Below, piece after piece: positions 1 through 11,452 of a stretch of DNA of 64,000 nt. How positions within the stretch are numbered: position 1 is the stretch's first letter; each line of letters starts with the position of its first letter. The stretch is from Vombatus ursinus (taxonomy: Eukaryota > Chordata > Mammalia > Diprotodontia > Vombatidae), in assembly GCF_900497805.2 (NCBI RefSeq), contig NW_020954588.1, forward strand, positions 12,837,231-12,901,230, read 5' to 3'. The notes under the pieces were generated by a model. The model searched no databases and was not told the DNA's origin. It saw nothing but the letters and a program-made list of their open reading frames with translations. Both the position numbers and the translations under genes were made by a program.

Positions 1-134
1 GTTCTTAAAATTGCCCCATTGGTACCCTGCATACACTCACTATGAGCTCCTCCATAATCTCTCTGTGTGATATTAATTTTCAATTCTTCAAAGGCTACAG
101 TGTGTACCTAATTAAGAGAAGATATTTTCAATAA

Positions 135-375
135 ATAATGATAACAGCTAGTTTTTGTATTGCCCTTTACATACATTATCTTCTTTGACTCTCATAATAA
201 CCTTGTGAGGTGCATCTTCTAATTATCCCCATTTTACAGATGAAGTAATGGAGTCTGAGAGAGGTTGGATAACTTGCCCACTTTCACACAGATAACAAGT
301 TTATGAAGCAGAATTTGGATTCAGATTTTCCTGATTCCAAGTTCAACACCAATCACATAATGGCTACCTACCTGC
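135..375 (+). mobile_element. MIR-type SINE
   Basis: Shows the MIR order of landmarks: a 'taacagctag' head, 'cattatcttctttgactctc', then 'ccccattttacagatgaag', 'aacttgcccactttcacaca' and an end near 'gattccaagttcaacacc'. Divergence is high, so the copy is old. Confidence 0.8.
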
Positions 376-404
376 CCTGTATATTTTGGGAAAATGAATT
401 GATT

Positions 405-475
405 CAATTTATTTCATCAACCATTTATTGAATATCTACTATTTGTAAGGCTTGGTACTTATGGATTAGTAAGGG
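405..475 (+). mobile_element. MAR-like SINE, 5' fragment
   Basis: Only the opening 'ccatttattgaatatctact' block and the following 'aaggcttggtact' are recognisable. A short and weak match. Confidence 0.4.
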
Positions 476-479
476 GCTA

Positions 480-2475
480 ATCAAAGCTTCTTTGTAATAT
501 ATTAGGACCAGCCTTAGGTTTTGATCTGTCTCTAAGCTGTGAAAGATGTCAATTTGTACCTGCACTAAGAAGTGGTTATAGTTTTAGCCTTTAGTTTTGT
601 TATTTGAAAGGAAACTTTAAAGACCTTTGCTTTCCTGAATCCTTTGCTATTTGATGGGAGGTGTTACTATTAGATTGCAGCTTTCTAAAATGGACTATAA
701 TAAAACTTTCTGGAAATCGTTTTACCACAGGAATTCATCTCCAGAAGATGAGACTCCAGAAACTATGTGCATGATCTTCAGTGTTTTAAGGTTAGACACT
801 CCAAGCTGGTAGCTTACTCAAAATTTATAGCTTTACAAACAATTGTTCAAAGACATGGATTTACCTAGTCATTTTAGACCGTTTTTTATGGAGTCTTTCT
901 TATTCCTCAATTCAAATTCTTTGGAGCACAGGATTAGGATATATAATGAAGAATAACAGTGATAATTTTTTTCATCTTGGGTAGATAGAGTAGTTCTTTC
1001 AGTATATTCAGAGACTTTTGTCTGGTGTAAATTATTTTAAGGATGGAAATCCTGTTTCTTTTTCTTTTTTGACTTTCACATATCTAATATTGTAGCATAA
1101 TGTACTAAAGCATTTTTCCCATCCTATCGTTACCATTTACAAATTAAATAGCTTGAACAGACAATTAAAAATTAAATAACTTTGGTGGAAAATTCCCATT
1201 CCTTTCAGGAGGGTGATAAAGTACTCTTCTGAATTTTGTGACTTTGTCTAATCAAAAGCCCAAACCAGCTAAACCCCATTTTCTAGTTTGTAGCTACAAG
1301 AAATAGCACTGGGGTAAGCATGCTTGGCAAGAAGGGGAAATTTTGGTAAGTGCATCTGCCAGCCTCATGACTGCTGCCCTGATGAGATTTGTCAGTCCTC
1401 ATTGGCACTGTGCACTCAGGCTGAAGGCTCCCTCCTGGCCAGACCCAAGTCGTTTGCCAGGGTTTCCTTGTCAGGAAGAGTTATACCAGTCACAGATCCT
1501 AATGCTATCCCTGCTGTCAGAGCATTCCAATTTTTAATCACTACATGACTTGTCAGATTGAATATGAGCCCCATGGACAGACTTTAAACCTTTCGTCTCA
1601 TGAACATGCTTGGGATGGCTGGTTTTGGGCATTTCTGTGGTCACCTCTTTAATTTTTATACTGGGTCCTTCAGAGTGCTTCTAGCCTAAGTCCCTCTTTC
1701 CTCCCACAGTGGTGGACTAAGGTTGTTATTCTACTATTTCTGACTTGGACCAAGAGTCTAAAGCACATGCCTTGGCTTAGTGAATGATCCTAAGGTCCCA
1801 GCAGGTTCTTCCTTCATCCATCATCTATCCACTGTGGAGAAAACGCTGCTATCCATAATTATGCGGAAAACTAGCCAAACTTGCCTTCCAGATCTGCCCA
1901 CCCCACCTGCCATTTCCTTTCATACTGAGAGGACATTCTCTCTCACTGTGTTTGTTGAGTTTGAAAATTTGTAGCGATTTTCAAGCAGCTTTCCGAAATT
2001 CAATTCCCAAGAATATTTTCCTTAGAATGTTGCTTTTGAAATCTATTCCCAGTCACTCCTTTCCCTCTGTGGTTTTGAAATTTGGGATTCCCACAGAGGA
2101 ATTGAGGATTAAGTGGGAAAATGGGAGACAGAGCTTTGTGGATTCAGTAAAAGAACACTATCCCTTTACCCCACCCTGGATTGTCCCATTTCTATTGAAT
2201 GATTATAGTATTTGTCTTCTACCATTAAGTCAACTCTATGTAACAGAATGATCTCAAGGGATAGATATTCTTTTGGCTCTAAATTCTTGGATTCAGGGAA
2301 AAAATAGCTTTCAGACACTCAAGTTTTATAGGTAAAAGGAATGTATCTGTCTACTTCCCCTATAGTTAAATGCAAAGAAGCTATTGGGGTGATAGCTGAG
2401 GGCCACAGATGCCAACTCTAAAGCACATTACATCCCACTTGTGGTACTCACAGGAAAAAAAAAACTAATTTAAAA
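480..2475. other. Unassigned intergenic stretch
   Basis: No repeat family or coding signal is recognised. Short open frames at 1324-1548, 1780-1974 and 1952-2251 have no recognisable domain, and two of them do not begin with ATG. The part from 1330 to 2250 is less AT-rich than its surroundings and may be unique sequence. Confidence 0.4.
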
Positions 2476-2481
2476 AAAGAT

Positions 2482-2632
2482 CAGTCAGTCAACTAGCATT
2501 TATTAAGTGCCTAATATGTGTCAGGCATTGTGCTGAGTGCTGCAGTTACAAAGAAAGGCAACAGACAGTTCCTGCTCTCAAGGATCTCATAATCTAGGGA
2601 GGAAACAACCTGAAAATAGTATACAAGAAAAT
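2482..2632 (+). mobile_element. MAR-like SINE, 5' part
   Basis: Reads 'agcatttattaagtgcctaa', then 'ggcattgtgctgagtgctg' and 'ttcctgctctcaaggatct', ending 'ctagggaggaaacaacctg'. The long body of the family is missing. Confidence 0.8.
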
Positions 2633-3064
2633 GGTCACTCCTCAACCTCACTTCTACCATGATTCTCGTCATTTTCACTCATGTATTAATTCCTTCTTGT
2701 TATTGAGATTCAGAAACAAAATTGAATTCCCTCGGTGTTTGTATACCTTTTGAAGAATGAAATTATATTTAAGACAAACCAAGGAATGATTAAGTGCTCA
2801 CATGATTTTTCCTACAGAATTGATCTGGTATATCTTTGTAGCACGATGAAGTGTCAACCAACAGCCCTAACCCTGTGAAATCCAGTGTGTTATTCTTCTG
2901 GAAGTAAGTAAACATTTTTGGTCGAGAAGACAAACTTTAGAAATGAAAATGTTCTCTAAGGTTCTCTAAGGTTTACACATCTGGCAAATGCTATAATTTC
3001 CTTGATACTTGACTATTTACTTTACTATTTACTTAAGTTATGACATATGAAAAAATGTATAGAA

Positions 3065-3140
3065 GTATAAAATGAAACAATATATGTAAAGAACTTTTCA
3101 AACTTTGAAACACCATATAAATGTTAAACTATTAATATTA
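3065..3140 (+). mobile_element. THER1/MIR3-type SINE tail
   Basis: Carries 'gtaaagaacttttcaaactt' followed by 'catataaatgttaaactatt', which corresponds to the conserved 3' tail of this family. The head is not recognisable upstream. Confidence 0.5.
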
Positions 3141-3164
3141 AATATAGTCATCAATTGAATTGTA

Positions 3165-3360
3165 CAGGAAGTAACATTGAGTTTGGAATCAGAGGATATG
3201 ATTCAAACCTTAGCTTTGCTACTTAATAGAGTAGTGTATGACCTCAAACAAATCAAGAGTCTCGCTAGGCCTGAGTTATGTCACCTATAATATTTGGAGA
3301 TTGGTCTTAATGATTTCTAATGTCCCTTAGAATTCTAAATTCAATGATTCTAAGAAAGAT
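3165..3360 (+). mobile_element. tRNA-derived SINE ending 'aatgtcccttagaattct'
   Basis: A head resembling 'gagtttggaatcagagga' and a decayed B-box are followed by a tail 'gatttctaatgtcccttag' and 'attctaaattcaatgattct'. The tail is of the type that reads 'ggtcccttccagctctaaat' in better copies. Confidence 0.65.
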
Positions 3361-3654
3361 TAAGACAAAAGAAAAATATATTCCTTAATCCTAGAAGCAA
3401 GTACAATAACTTATGCTTGCTAAAAAATCTGTCAGCACAATCAGGTTAGGGATTGGTCTAAAGTCACATTTTTACTTCTTTAATTTACTTATCTCCCCTT
3501 AGCCACATCCAAAAAGCCCAATATGTCTCAATCTGTAGTCTGAGTTTATTACCTCTCTGTCAGGAGATGAGCAACATGCTTTATCATGAGTCTGTAGAAA
3601 TAGTGGTTGGTCACTATATTATTCAGAGTTCTTAAGTGTTTCAAGGTTGTCTTT

Positions 3655-3885
3655 AAAATGTTGTTATCACACAATTTATTCTCTTGGTTCTAATCATTTC
3701 ACTCTATATCAGTTCATACCAATCTTCCCAGATTTCTCTGAAACCATCTCCTTCATCATTTCACATAAGCTAATAATATTCGGACGCATTAAAATACTAT
3801 GACTTTTTTGGCCATTTCTCAATCGATGGACACAAACTCAGTTTCTAATTCTTTCCCACCACAAAAAGAAATACATACTTTTACA
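3655..3885 (-). mobile_element. L1 3'-region fragment
   Basis: On the minus strand this matches the region after L1 ORF2 also seen at 42.9-43.3 kb: 'tcactctatatcagttcat', 'gccatttctcaatcgatgga' and 'ccaccacaaaaag'. It may belong to the L1 whose 5' part is at 4375-5500, but about 490 bp of other sequence separates them. Confidence 0.75.
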
Positions 3886-4080
3886 TTATAATACAATAGA
3901 AAATGATTCAAAATTTAAAAGTAACATTTTAAATGAGGAATAAAAGTATATGAGAAAAACAAAGTGTGCTCATCTTGATTTGGATTTGTTTGTCTTTTAA
4001 GATTTAATTGAAAGAACTAGAAAAAAAGACTACCAATATGTTGGGTAGATCCTCTTAGGAGGATTTATGGAAATATGTGT

Positions 4081-4200
4081 TCAATTCAACTAATAGGTAT
4101 TAGGTACCTCTTACATGCCAGGCACTGTAGAGGGTGATGGGGATACAAGGACAAATGAAAATAATCCTTGTACTTGAGAAGTTTGTATAGGAATCTCTCA
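4081..4200 (+). mobile_element. MAR-like SINE, 5' part
   Basis: Landmarks are 'acatgccaggcactgtagag', 'ggatacaaggacaaatgaaa' and 'ttgtacttgagaagtttgta'. It lies between two L1 pieces of the same orientation and may have inserted into them. Confidence 0.65.
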
Positions 4201-4374
4201 GGATGAAAATTCATGAATGGGTAACAACATACATGGATGGAGAAAGCGTGCATGTCAGTAAGACGATCAGCTCATTAGAGTTTTAAACTATAACCTTTAG
4301 AGATTATTTTATTTCTAACTCTACCTATTTTAAAAATCCTTCTAAAATATTGCTTTTAATAGAAATAAATCCTC

Positions 4375-5500
4375 TTCATCAGTGAATTTTTGTACATCCT
4401 TTTCCATTGAGCCTAGTCTTTTTTAAAGAGTTCTTTCCTTCAGTGAATTTTTGAGCTTCTTTTATCATTAGACAATTCTGTTTTTTTAAGTTGTTATTTT
4501 CTTCAATATTTTTTGCCTCTTTTAGCAAGCTATTAATTCTCTTTTCATAATTTTCTTTCATTATTCTCATTTATTTTCCCAATTTTTTTCTCTACCACTC
4601 ATCTCTTTAACTCTTTCAATAATTCTTGTTGGGCTTAGGTCCAATTAGAATTTTTCCTTTCAGGTTTTAGTTATAGCTATTTTCACGTTGTCTTCTGAGT
4701 TTGAGTCTTTGTCTTTCCTGCTACTGTAGTAGCTTTTTATGGTCAAGTTCTTTTTGTTTGTTTGTTTGCTCATTTTCCCAGCCTATTTCTTAACTGTGAA
4801 CTTTGTGTTACAGTTGGGCTCTGCTTACCTGGGCATGGGAAGATACTTTCCCAAGCTTTAGGCTTTTTCACGCCACTGTTTTCAGAGCTAATGTTGGAGG
4901 TGTACCAGTTTTCAGTGTTTCCAGTGTGGTGTGATCCAAGGAGAGGCATGGTCACATTTGTCCTTTTCTATGTTCTGGTATTTATCCAGGAAGGGCTTCT
5001 GTTCTCCTGTAGTTGCAGGCACTAGCTTTCCTATTGGCCCTGAAACTGTGACCAGGTCCCCTGTTTCCCTGCCACTTCAAGTACTAGCTCTTCTCTCTGT
5101 CCTGGAACTGTGATCCAGTATTGCATATGGAAAAAAAAAAGTTGTCAATCAATGCTAGTTGTACCCGGTGCCAGCAATGAGTCCCTCGTAATCTCTTCCT
5201 GACCAGTTATCTGACCCACTTATCATCTCTGGGCTGAGAGCTCCCAAAGCTGCTGCTGTGATTGCTGTTGCTTCTACTGTGTGTGTACACTCTGGACAGA
5301 CCTCCATCCCAGTGTCACAAATCTCTCCTGAGGACCTCCTAAGTTGTCTTAGGAGGGAAAAATGTTTTACTCTAACTTTTTGTTGTCTTTCCCACTCCAA
5401 AATTTGAGCTGAGGTATTATTTTAAAGTTATTTAGATGGGAATATTGAGGGAGTTTAGCTGGGTCACTGCCTCTAATCCGCCATCTTGGCTTCACTCTTG
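4375..5500 (-). mobile_element. L1 5' UTR and start of ORF1, 3'-truncated
   Basis: Read on the minus strand, it opens with 'gccaagatggcggattagag', the typical L1 start, followed by a moderately GC-rich 5' UTR of about 750 bp. The open frame at 4379-4570 encodes a charged, heptad-like segment (EKRINSLLKEAKNIEENNN), resembling the ORF1 coiled coil of the half-L1 at 32.2 kb. The rest of ORF1 and ORF2 are absent. Having a 5' end without the 3' end is the reverse of usual L1 truncation, so a later deletion or rearrangement is inferred. Confidence 0.75.
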
Positions 5501-5564
5501 AAATAAAATCTCCATAGTACAATCTTAATAATCAAGGCATCTTTGTAGAACTTTAAAATTTGGG

Positions 5565-5790
5565 AAGCCTGGTGTATTGCAAAGATTTCTCAAATTGAAG
5601 GCAGTGGACCAAGACTCAAATACTGGCTTTGACGCTTCTTAGGTAAATGACCTGGCAAGTTATTGAACTTCTCTGAAATTTACATATTTCCTCCATCTAA
5701 TGGAGCTAACAATGCTTGTGTTGATTCCTTCCCAAAGTTTATGTTTTGTGAATGTTTTAGAAGACTTAAAGAGATATAAAAATATGAGAT
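5565..5790 (+). mobile_element. Old tRNA-derived/MIR-type SINE
   Basis: A degraded head ('gcagtggaccaagactcaaa', 'tactggctttgacgcttctt') and body ('aatgacctggcaagttatt', 'ttcctccatctaatggag') can be followed into a tail like 'gaagacttaaagagatataa'. Confidence 0.5.
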
Positions 5791-5989
5791 TATTTCCTTC
5801 AGAAATAGAAACCTTGATTAATACTGTAAGTTTAATAAACTTTTAATGAGTTCATAAAACAGCCTTTAAATAGAGATTTTTGACCTATAATTCAGAAGGT
5901 GGGGAAAGAACACTTCATTTTTTTAAACATTTCTGAAAAATGTGGAGTAATAAAGTAGCTCTCTACTCTTTCACATCTTCTTCCTTGGT

Positions 5990-6455
5990 CACATTAATAT
6001 TATGGTTCAGGATATGAAATATTTGAGTTCTGGGGGCAACATTTGAGCTGAAGGACATTTATAAGATAGAAAATGTCCAGTGGAGAGTTAACAGGTTGAT
6101 GAAGACTTTTGAGATTATGCCATATAGAGATTGGTCAGAAAAGAGAAGACATGGGATAGACATGCTAGAAAAAAAAACTAGGCTTGTTCTATTGAACCTT
6201 AGAGAATTGAACTATGAGTGATGAATCAAAGTTGCAAAGAAGCAAATAGATTTCACCTATGGAAAGACTTCTTAAGCGTTAGAGTTATCCAAAGATGAAA
6301 TGGGTTGCCTTGGAAGGTAGTAGGTTGCCGTTAATTTCAGATCTTTGAAAAAAGGCTAAATGACCACATATTGTATGTGTTATAATGGGGATTCTTGTTC
6401 AGATTCTAGGGTGACCTTTGAAGTCCCTTCCAATTCTGAGATCTTTTACTGTTCT
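5990..6455 (+). mobile_element. L3/CR1 LINE 3' end
   Basis: Contains the usual CR1-type end: 'atgggttgccttggaaggta', 'tttgaaaaaaggctaaatga', 'tataatggggattcttgttc', and finally 'gaagtcccttccaattctga'. No reading frame survives. This is a mammalian relic clade, so the copy is very old. Confidence 0.75.
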
Positions 6456-6479
6456 GAAATAATACATTGCTCTGGAAGT

Positions 6480-6645
6480 TCTGAGATTGAAAGGCAGAAA
6501 GAACCTTAAAGTCTAATCCTCTCATTTTATGGATGAGAAAATTATATCTGAGAGAGGTAAAGTAATTTCCCCAAAGTCACACAGGTAAGGAGCAGAGCCA
6601 GGATTACAGCCAAGATTTTCTGTGGTAATTGATAGTACCAGTTCT
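6480..6645 (+). mobile_element. MIR-like SINE
   Basis: Follows 'gaaccttaaagtctaatcct', 'cattttatggatgagaaaat', 'tcacacaggtaaggagcaga', 'ccaggattacagcc'. It abuts the L3/CR1 end just upstream. Confidence 0.7.
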
Positions 6646-6649
6646 AGAG

Positions 6650-7230
6650 ATGTAAAAAATAGATGAAATTAAGTTTGCATCAATTATGGTCCATAAGTAT
6701 GAAAACATAAAGTAATTAAAATTTAAAACAGTGTGATAGGATTAACTATTGATGTTTGGAGATGTCATAGTGAGATGAAAGAAAGATGAGGAGGATGGAA
6801 ATGTGGAAAGAGAGGGAAGTGATCAATGGAATGTTCCTCAGGCAAAAATAGAATACAACACTTGCCTACAGCAAGCACCAAACTACTGTTTTCTTGGTAA
6901 TTTCTTGTTTTACCCTTGATGAAGATGATCAACAGAACTACAGATCTATAATTCATATATTCTATTACATGACATTTACAGGTTCTTATGATGAACATTT
7001 TTTTAAAAAATCATTATATAACAGTTTATTATAAATAACTTGGAACCAAATAAAGAATCTCATAGCTCATCCAATGAAATGGAGCCCAATCATGTTAGGA
7101 TTTAATAAAAATAATCGGAAACAGGAATATTTGAAATTTTCAATAAAATAATAGTGAAAATGCATTTTTTTCATGAACTTGGAGCCTAAATTCTTATACA
7201 TGTATAAAATATTGGCATACATTTGAATGA
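6650..7230. other. Unassigned AT-rich stretch
   Basis: Nothing recognised. A 77-codon minus-strand open frame (6765-6998) has no family signature. Confidence 0.4.
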
Positions 7231-7235
7231 GCATC

Positions 7236-7580
7236 TATCCACAGTAGCTTCCAATTCCTTTTTTATTACTAACATTGTGGCTGTTCATCTGGATACCAGC
7301 CAGTGTCTACAGTATGACTCCTAGGTCATCAGAATACATCTTCATAAATGCAGGATTCAGCCCTTCTGTGGCTCCCTTCAAAGCATCGCTTCCACTTACA
7401 GGTTTTAGGAGTCTTGGATCTGCTACTTTTAATTTCACAAGTAATTCAACTTCCCATTACAGTAAAGCATTAGCACTTCCATAAAGGATGCCAAGGGATC
7501 CATCAGCACAGCTAAGCACCTAGGCTTCTGCAGATGGCTCTCATTGAAATCCTTGATTCCTCTTCTTGTCATCGTTTCCA
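7236..7580 (-). pseudogene. Possible decayed coding-like patch, unidentified
   Basis: On the minus strand two neighbouring frames give protein-like text: one with TRRGIKDFNESHLQKPRCLA, then a shift to a frame with KLKVADPRLLKPVSGSDALK and ATEGLNPAFMKMYSDDLGV before a stop. The mix of small, charged and hydrophobic residues looks less random than nearby frames, but I cannot name the protein and no start, splice site or poly-A tail is evident on that strand. It could be a fragment of a processed pseudogene, an old exon, or chance. The plus strand also has a 69-codon frame here (7275-7484). Confidence 0.2.
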
Positions 7581-7616
7581 TGATCTGGGACCGCTAACAG
7601 ATTGTTCAAACACTTT

Positions 7617-7642
7617 AAAAAAAAAAGAAAAGAAAAGAAAGG
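7617..7642. repeat. A-rich tract (AAAAG)n
   Basis: Ten A residues followed by 'gaaaagaaaagaaagg'. It could be the poly-A tail of an unrecognised plus-strand retrocopy upstream. Confidence 0.7.
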
Positions 7643-7644
7643 CA

Positions 7645-9340
7645 ATGAATGCTGGGGACAAATCAGCTGCACCTTGGAAGAAATAAGGGATCAACCAACC
7701 CTTATCAGATGGTTTTAAAGCCTTTGCAATTTAAACTTTCTTTATTAAGAAAAATTTGTCCAATGAATTGTTTTAAGGAATATGATTAAGAAGATTGTGC
7801 TGTACTCTGGAGCATCTTGAAAAGTGGGCATACTTTTAAGAAAGGAATAGTAGTTAACTTGTCTGCCTTTTCCCCAAGGTAGATAAAAGAGAAAAGAACT
7901 TTTTTTATTTTTTTCTCAGCCAGTCATGCATCGTTAAAAGAATAAAAATACAAAGAAGAGGGAGTCAGTGGTTATGAGATTATATTTCCACTCTCCATAC
8001 CTCAACCCAGTGTCAGTTGCTTGGGCTGTCATGGTTTCTTCTTTTATTTTTCAGGTCTCTTAGTGTGAGAACTTTCTGATGGTAAGAGTCTGTGGATTTG
8101 TTAACAAATAATAACTATTTATCACCTAATTGGTTTGCTCTGTAATTTTATGCATTGTATTTTATACCTTTAAAAACATTAGACTGAGATGGAATAAACG
8201 GGTTTCACCAGATTGCCAAATATTGTCCACATTTCACCCACACAAACACACACACACAAACACACAAACTAAGGGCTTCTGCTTTAGGGGGACTCATGTG
8301 GACAATCCTTGGATGATGAATGAAAAGAGCCTACAAAGGACCTTCTAAAAATGCATCTGATTGAAAGGGTGATTTGTATTTATGCACCGGAGGAAAAAAA
8401 AGAACTACAGACATTGCCACCCTGAAAACTTAATGAAAATAGATATATTTTGCACCATTTTCTCCTTTTATTACCATTTTTCACATACCTAGATTAATGT
8501 TATGCCACTTTTGATTCTTGTTACCATCTGTCATGAGAATATGCACTTGGACCTTAATGTGTTGTGTGCTTAGGGGATGTTATGTCAATTTCTGTGCTCT
8601 TTTCATTATTCCATCTTTGGATTTGTTCACTATTATTTTGTGACTTGAAAATTAAACTAGGTTTCATGCTGGTGGAAAACCGAAATTATAACTTTGTCTT
8701 TAGTTAAAGTTAAAGACTTTTTCTCCGTAGCCCTTGAGAAGTTTCAGTAACAGACATTGCTCAGGTATTCCATTTTGATAAAGTCAGTGACTGAAGGGGA
8801 AAAATTATTATACAAAAAATCATTTATTAAAGTTTATTAAAATCAAAAGTCTAAAATCTCTTTATTTGCATAGGTGGTTTTTCCAAAGGCTATTCAAAGG
8901 ATTATTAAGAATATTAGTAGAAATTCAAAAAGTAATTTTAAATGATTCTCCCCCCCTGGCCTTATGTTTATAAGACAGTGAAATTAAACATGCTGGGGCT
9001 GTTATTTTTTTCTAGTGGTTTAGGGCTGTGAAATAAGACATAGGCTCTGGCTTTAAGAGCCACCAGGGGTCCCATTTGAAGAAACCCTAACGCCTAATGT
9101 CGAACCTACAACTCTCCTGATTAGGGCAGTGGATTGCCAATTCTGCACTGTTTGTGCTAATGAACCAGCGGAAAACTAGGAATGATCAGTTAAAGTCGCT
9201 GTTAAGTTGTTCCCCTCACAGTATATCAGCTCAACAGCTCTTCTGGCCATCCAACAATTCAATACGGCATCCCCATAAATAGCCTATTTCTAGCTAAAAT
9301 GGGAATTTTAAGGATGGAGGCGAATTTTTTCCAGTGCTTT
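7645..9340. other. Unassigned intergenic stretch
   Basis: No gene or repeat family is recognised. It contains a short CA-rich microsatellite at 8240-8269 and a less AT-rich patch near 9040-9290 without family resemblance. Confidence 0.4.
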
Positions 9341-9346
9341 TAACCA

Positions 9347-9835
9347 ACCAATGTATCAATCATTAAACATTTCTTAAGTACCTACTATGTGTCAGACATT
9401 GTGCAAAACACAAAGAGGCAAAAGACAGTCCCTGCCCTCAAGAAACTCACAATCTAATGGGGGAGACAACTTGTAAACAAATACACACACACACACTCAC
9501 AAACACAAGTTTTATGTATAGTATAAATAGGAACAAATTAACAGAGGGAAGGTATCAGAATTAAGAGGGTTTGGTAAGAGCTTCCTAAAGAAGTCAGGAT
9601 TTTACCTGGGATTTAAAGGAAGTCCAGGGAAACCAGCAGGCAAAAACAAAGAGAAAGCACATTCTAAGCACTGGGGAGAACCAGAGAAAATTCTGGGAGC
9701 CAAGAGATGAAGGGTCTTGGTCATGGTACAGCAAGGAGTCCAGTGACACTGTATCAAACAGCATGTGGTAGAGAGTAAAGTGTAAGAAGACTGGAAATAG
9801 AAAAAAAAAGCAGTAAGAAGACTGTGCATCGCTGT
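9347..9835 (+). mobile_element. MAR-like element with extended body
   Basis: Reads 'taagtacctactatgtgtca', 'cagtccctgccctcaagaaa', 'aatctaatgggggagacaac', a CA microsatellite, then the body 'ttaacagagggaaggtatca', 'gggatttaaaggaagtccag', 'gtgtaagaagactgga'. Open frames on the opposite strand (9594-9868) are by-products of this body. One of the better preserved copies here. Confidence 0.85.
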
Positions 9836-9989
9836 GCATGGACACTGACAGGAAAATTCTAATTTCATGTTATATATTTTCCCCCCAGAAGTTTCTCACC
9901 CTTGCAGAATTTCCAAAAAGGGGTGAGGGTGGGGCATAGAAAAATACTTTGGAGTGGATTTTTGAAAAATGCTTTTTCTGTGTTGATGA

Positions 9990-10180
9990 AAGATGTTTAG
10001 GTTTTACTGAGAATTTACTAGTTGTATAACCCTAGGTAAGTAACTTTAGTTTTCTCACCTTTAACATGGGGATAATAATAATACTTTCCTCACAGAGTTG
10101 CTCCGAGGATCAAATGAGATATTATGTATCTCTGCAAACCTTAAAGTGCTGCGTAAATACTAACTATTATTATCATTAAT
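9990..10180 (+). mobile_element. THER1/MIR3-type SINE
   Basis: Body 'aaccctaggtaagtaacttt', 'tttctcacctttaacatggg', then 'gaggatcaaatgagatatta' and 'ctgcaaaccttaaagtgctg'. The head is weak. Confidence 0.8.
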
Positions 10181-10228
10181 ATCACTAAGCAACTCAGAGT
10201 TAACTACAATTTAAGATGTAATCTTGGC

Positions 10229-10260
10229 AAAACAAACAAACAAACAAACAAAAAACAACA
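10229..10260. repeat. (CAAA)n microsatellite
   Basis: About seven CAAA units, partly decayed at the end. Confidence 0.9.
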
Positions 10261-10449
10261 ACTTACCAAACACAAGTAAGAAGTTATTTTGGCAAAAATT
10301 GCTTTTTATGGTTCATTCAGATAATTAGGAAAGACATTTTCCCTCGTGGGCTAATGCTGATTTTACCTAGCCTTTATTTTATTTTGTGCTTTATGTAGTT
10401 GACTTTTGAATGTCCTTCAGCCAGGAGATACTGAATACAGTTGAAAATT

Positions 10450-10625
10450 CCCGAAGCTCTAGGCAAGGTAGTAGCTAAGAGTTCTGGACCTGATCATTCG
10501 CTAACCTTGGGCAAGTCACTTAACTTCTATCGGCCCCAGTTATATCATCTATAAAATGGGGGTGATAATAGCATCTACCTCAAAGGGTTGTTGTAAGAAT
10601 AAAATGTCACAATATATTGAATCAT
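10450..10625 (+). mobile_element. THER1/MIR3-type SINE
   Basis: Shows 'gagttctggacctgatcatt', 'ccttgggcaagtcacttaac', 'tatcatctataaaatggggg' and 'aaagggttgttgtaagaata'. Confidence 0.75.
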
Positions 10626-10634
10626 TTGCAATTA

Positions 10635-10888
10635 ATAATATGAGTTAACATTTATATTATTTATAACATGTTAAGGTTTGCAAAGTGATTTACAAATATC
10701 TGATTTGATCCTTATAACCCTGTGAAATTGGTGCTATTATTATTCCCATTTTACAGATGAGGAAATTGAAGGAGACAAAAGTTAAGTAAGTCACATAGCT
10801 TGTAAGTGTCTGAGGCTAAATTTGAATTCAGGTCTTCCTGATGTCTGGTCCAGCTCTTTATTCGCTATGCTACCTAGTTGTTTTTATT
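10635..10888 (+). mobile_element. MIR-type SINE
   Basis: Nearly full length: 'tgagttaacatttatatta', 'aggtttgcaaagtgatttac', 'cccattttacagatgagga', 'aatttgaattcaggtcttcc', ending 'tattcgctatgctacctag'. Confidence 0.85.
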
Positions 10889-10915
10889 ATTATTATTATT
10901 AGTAGTAGTAGTAGT
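10883..10915. repeat. (ATT)n-(AGT)n microsatellite
   Basis: ATT units pass into AGT units at the 3' end of the MIR copy. Confidence 0.9.
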
Positions 10916-11032
10916 ACATGGTGACAATTTTTAGATAACTAAATTATTTTTGAGAAAATAAAAATTAGGAGACTCAATAATGTTTTATTAAGAGTAAAGA
11001 TGAAATCATATGTGTGTAGTTTTTGTTACGTA

Positions 11033-11127
11033 TACGTGTATATATATATTTCTATCTTTCTATTTATCCATCCATCTATCTGTCTATCTATCTATCTACC
11101 TATTTATATATCTATCTATCCATATAG
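11033..11127. repeat. (TATC)n microsatellite
   Basis: A TA stretch followed by imperfect TATC/CATC tetramers. Two overlapping isoleucine/serine/tyrosine-rich open frames over it are spurious. Confidence 0.9.
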
Positions 11128-11324
11128 ATGTGGTTTATACTTTACATGTGTCACCAAGCAAGAGTCTTGCGAAAGTCAGAAAGGATCATCACTAGAATGT
11201 TTGCCTCTAAGTGCTGAATTTCTTTGGACATACTAATTCATAGAGTCTATGCTATGGTATAGAGGGATTGTGTCAAAAGAAAGAGCCTGTACCAAAGAAA
11301 TTATAAATATTAAAAGTATATCAT

Positions 11325-11452
11325 GATAAAATTAATTAATTAATAAGCATTTGTAGTCATTATGTTAAGTACCAGAGATACTAAGAAATGCAAAAAAAAA
11401 AAATCTCTGCTCTCAAGGAAGCCACATTTTAATGGGGGAGACAACATATGTT
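11325..11452 (+). mobile_element. MAR-like SINE, 5' part
   Basis: Contains 'taagtaccagagatactaag', 'ctctgctctcaaggaagcca' and 'aatgggggagacaacatatg', with a short A-tract in the middle. Confidence 0.7.
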
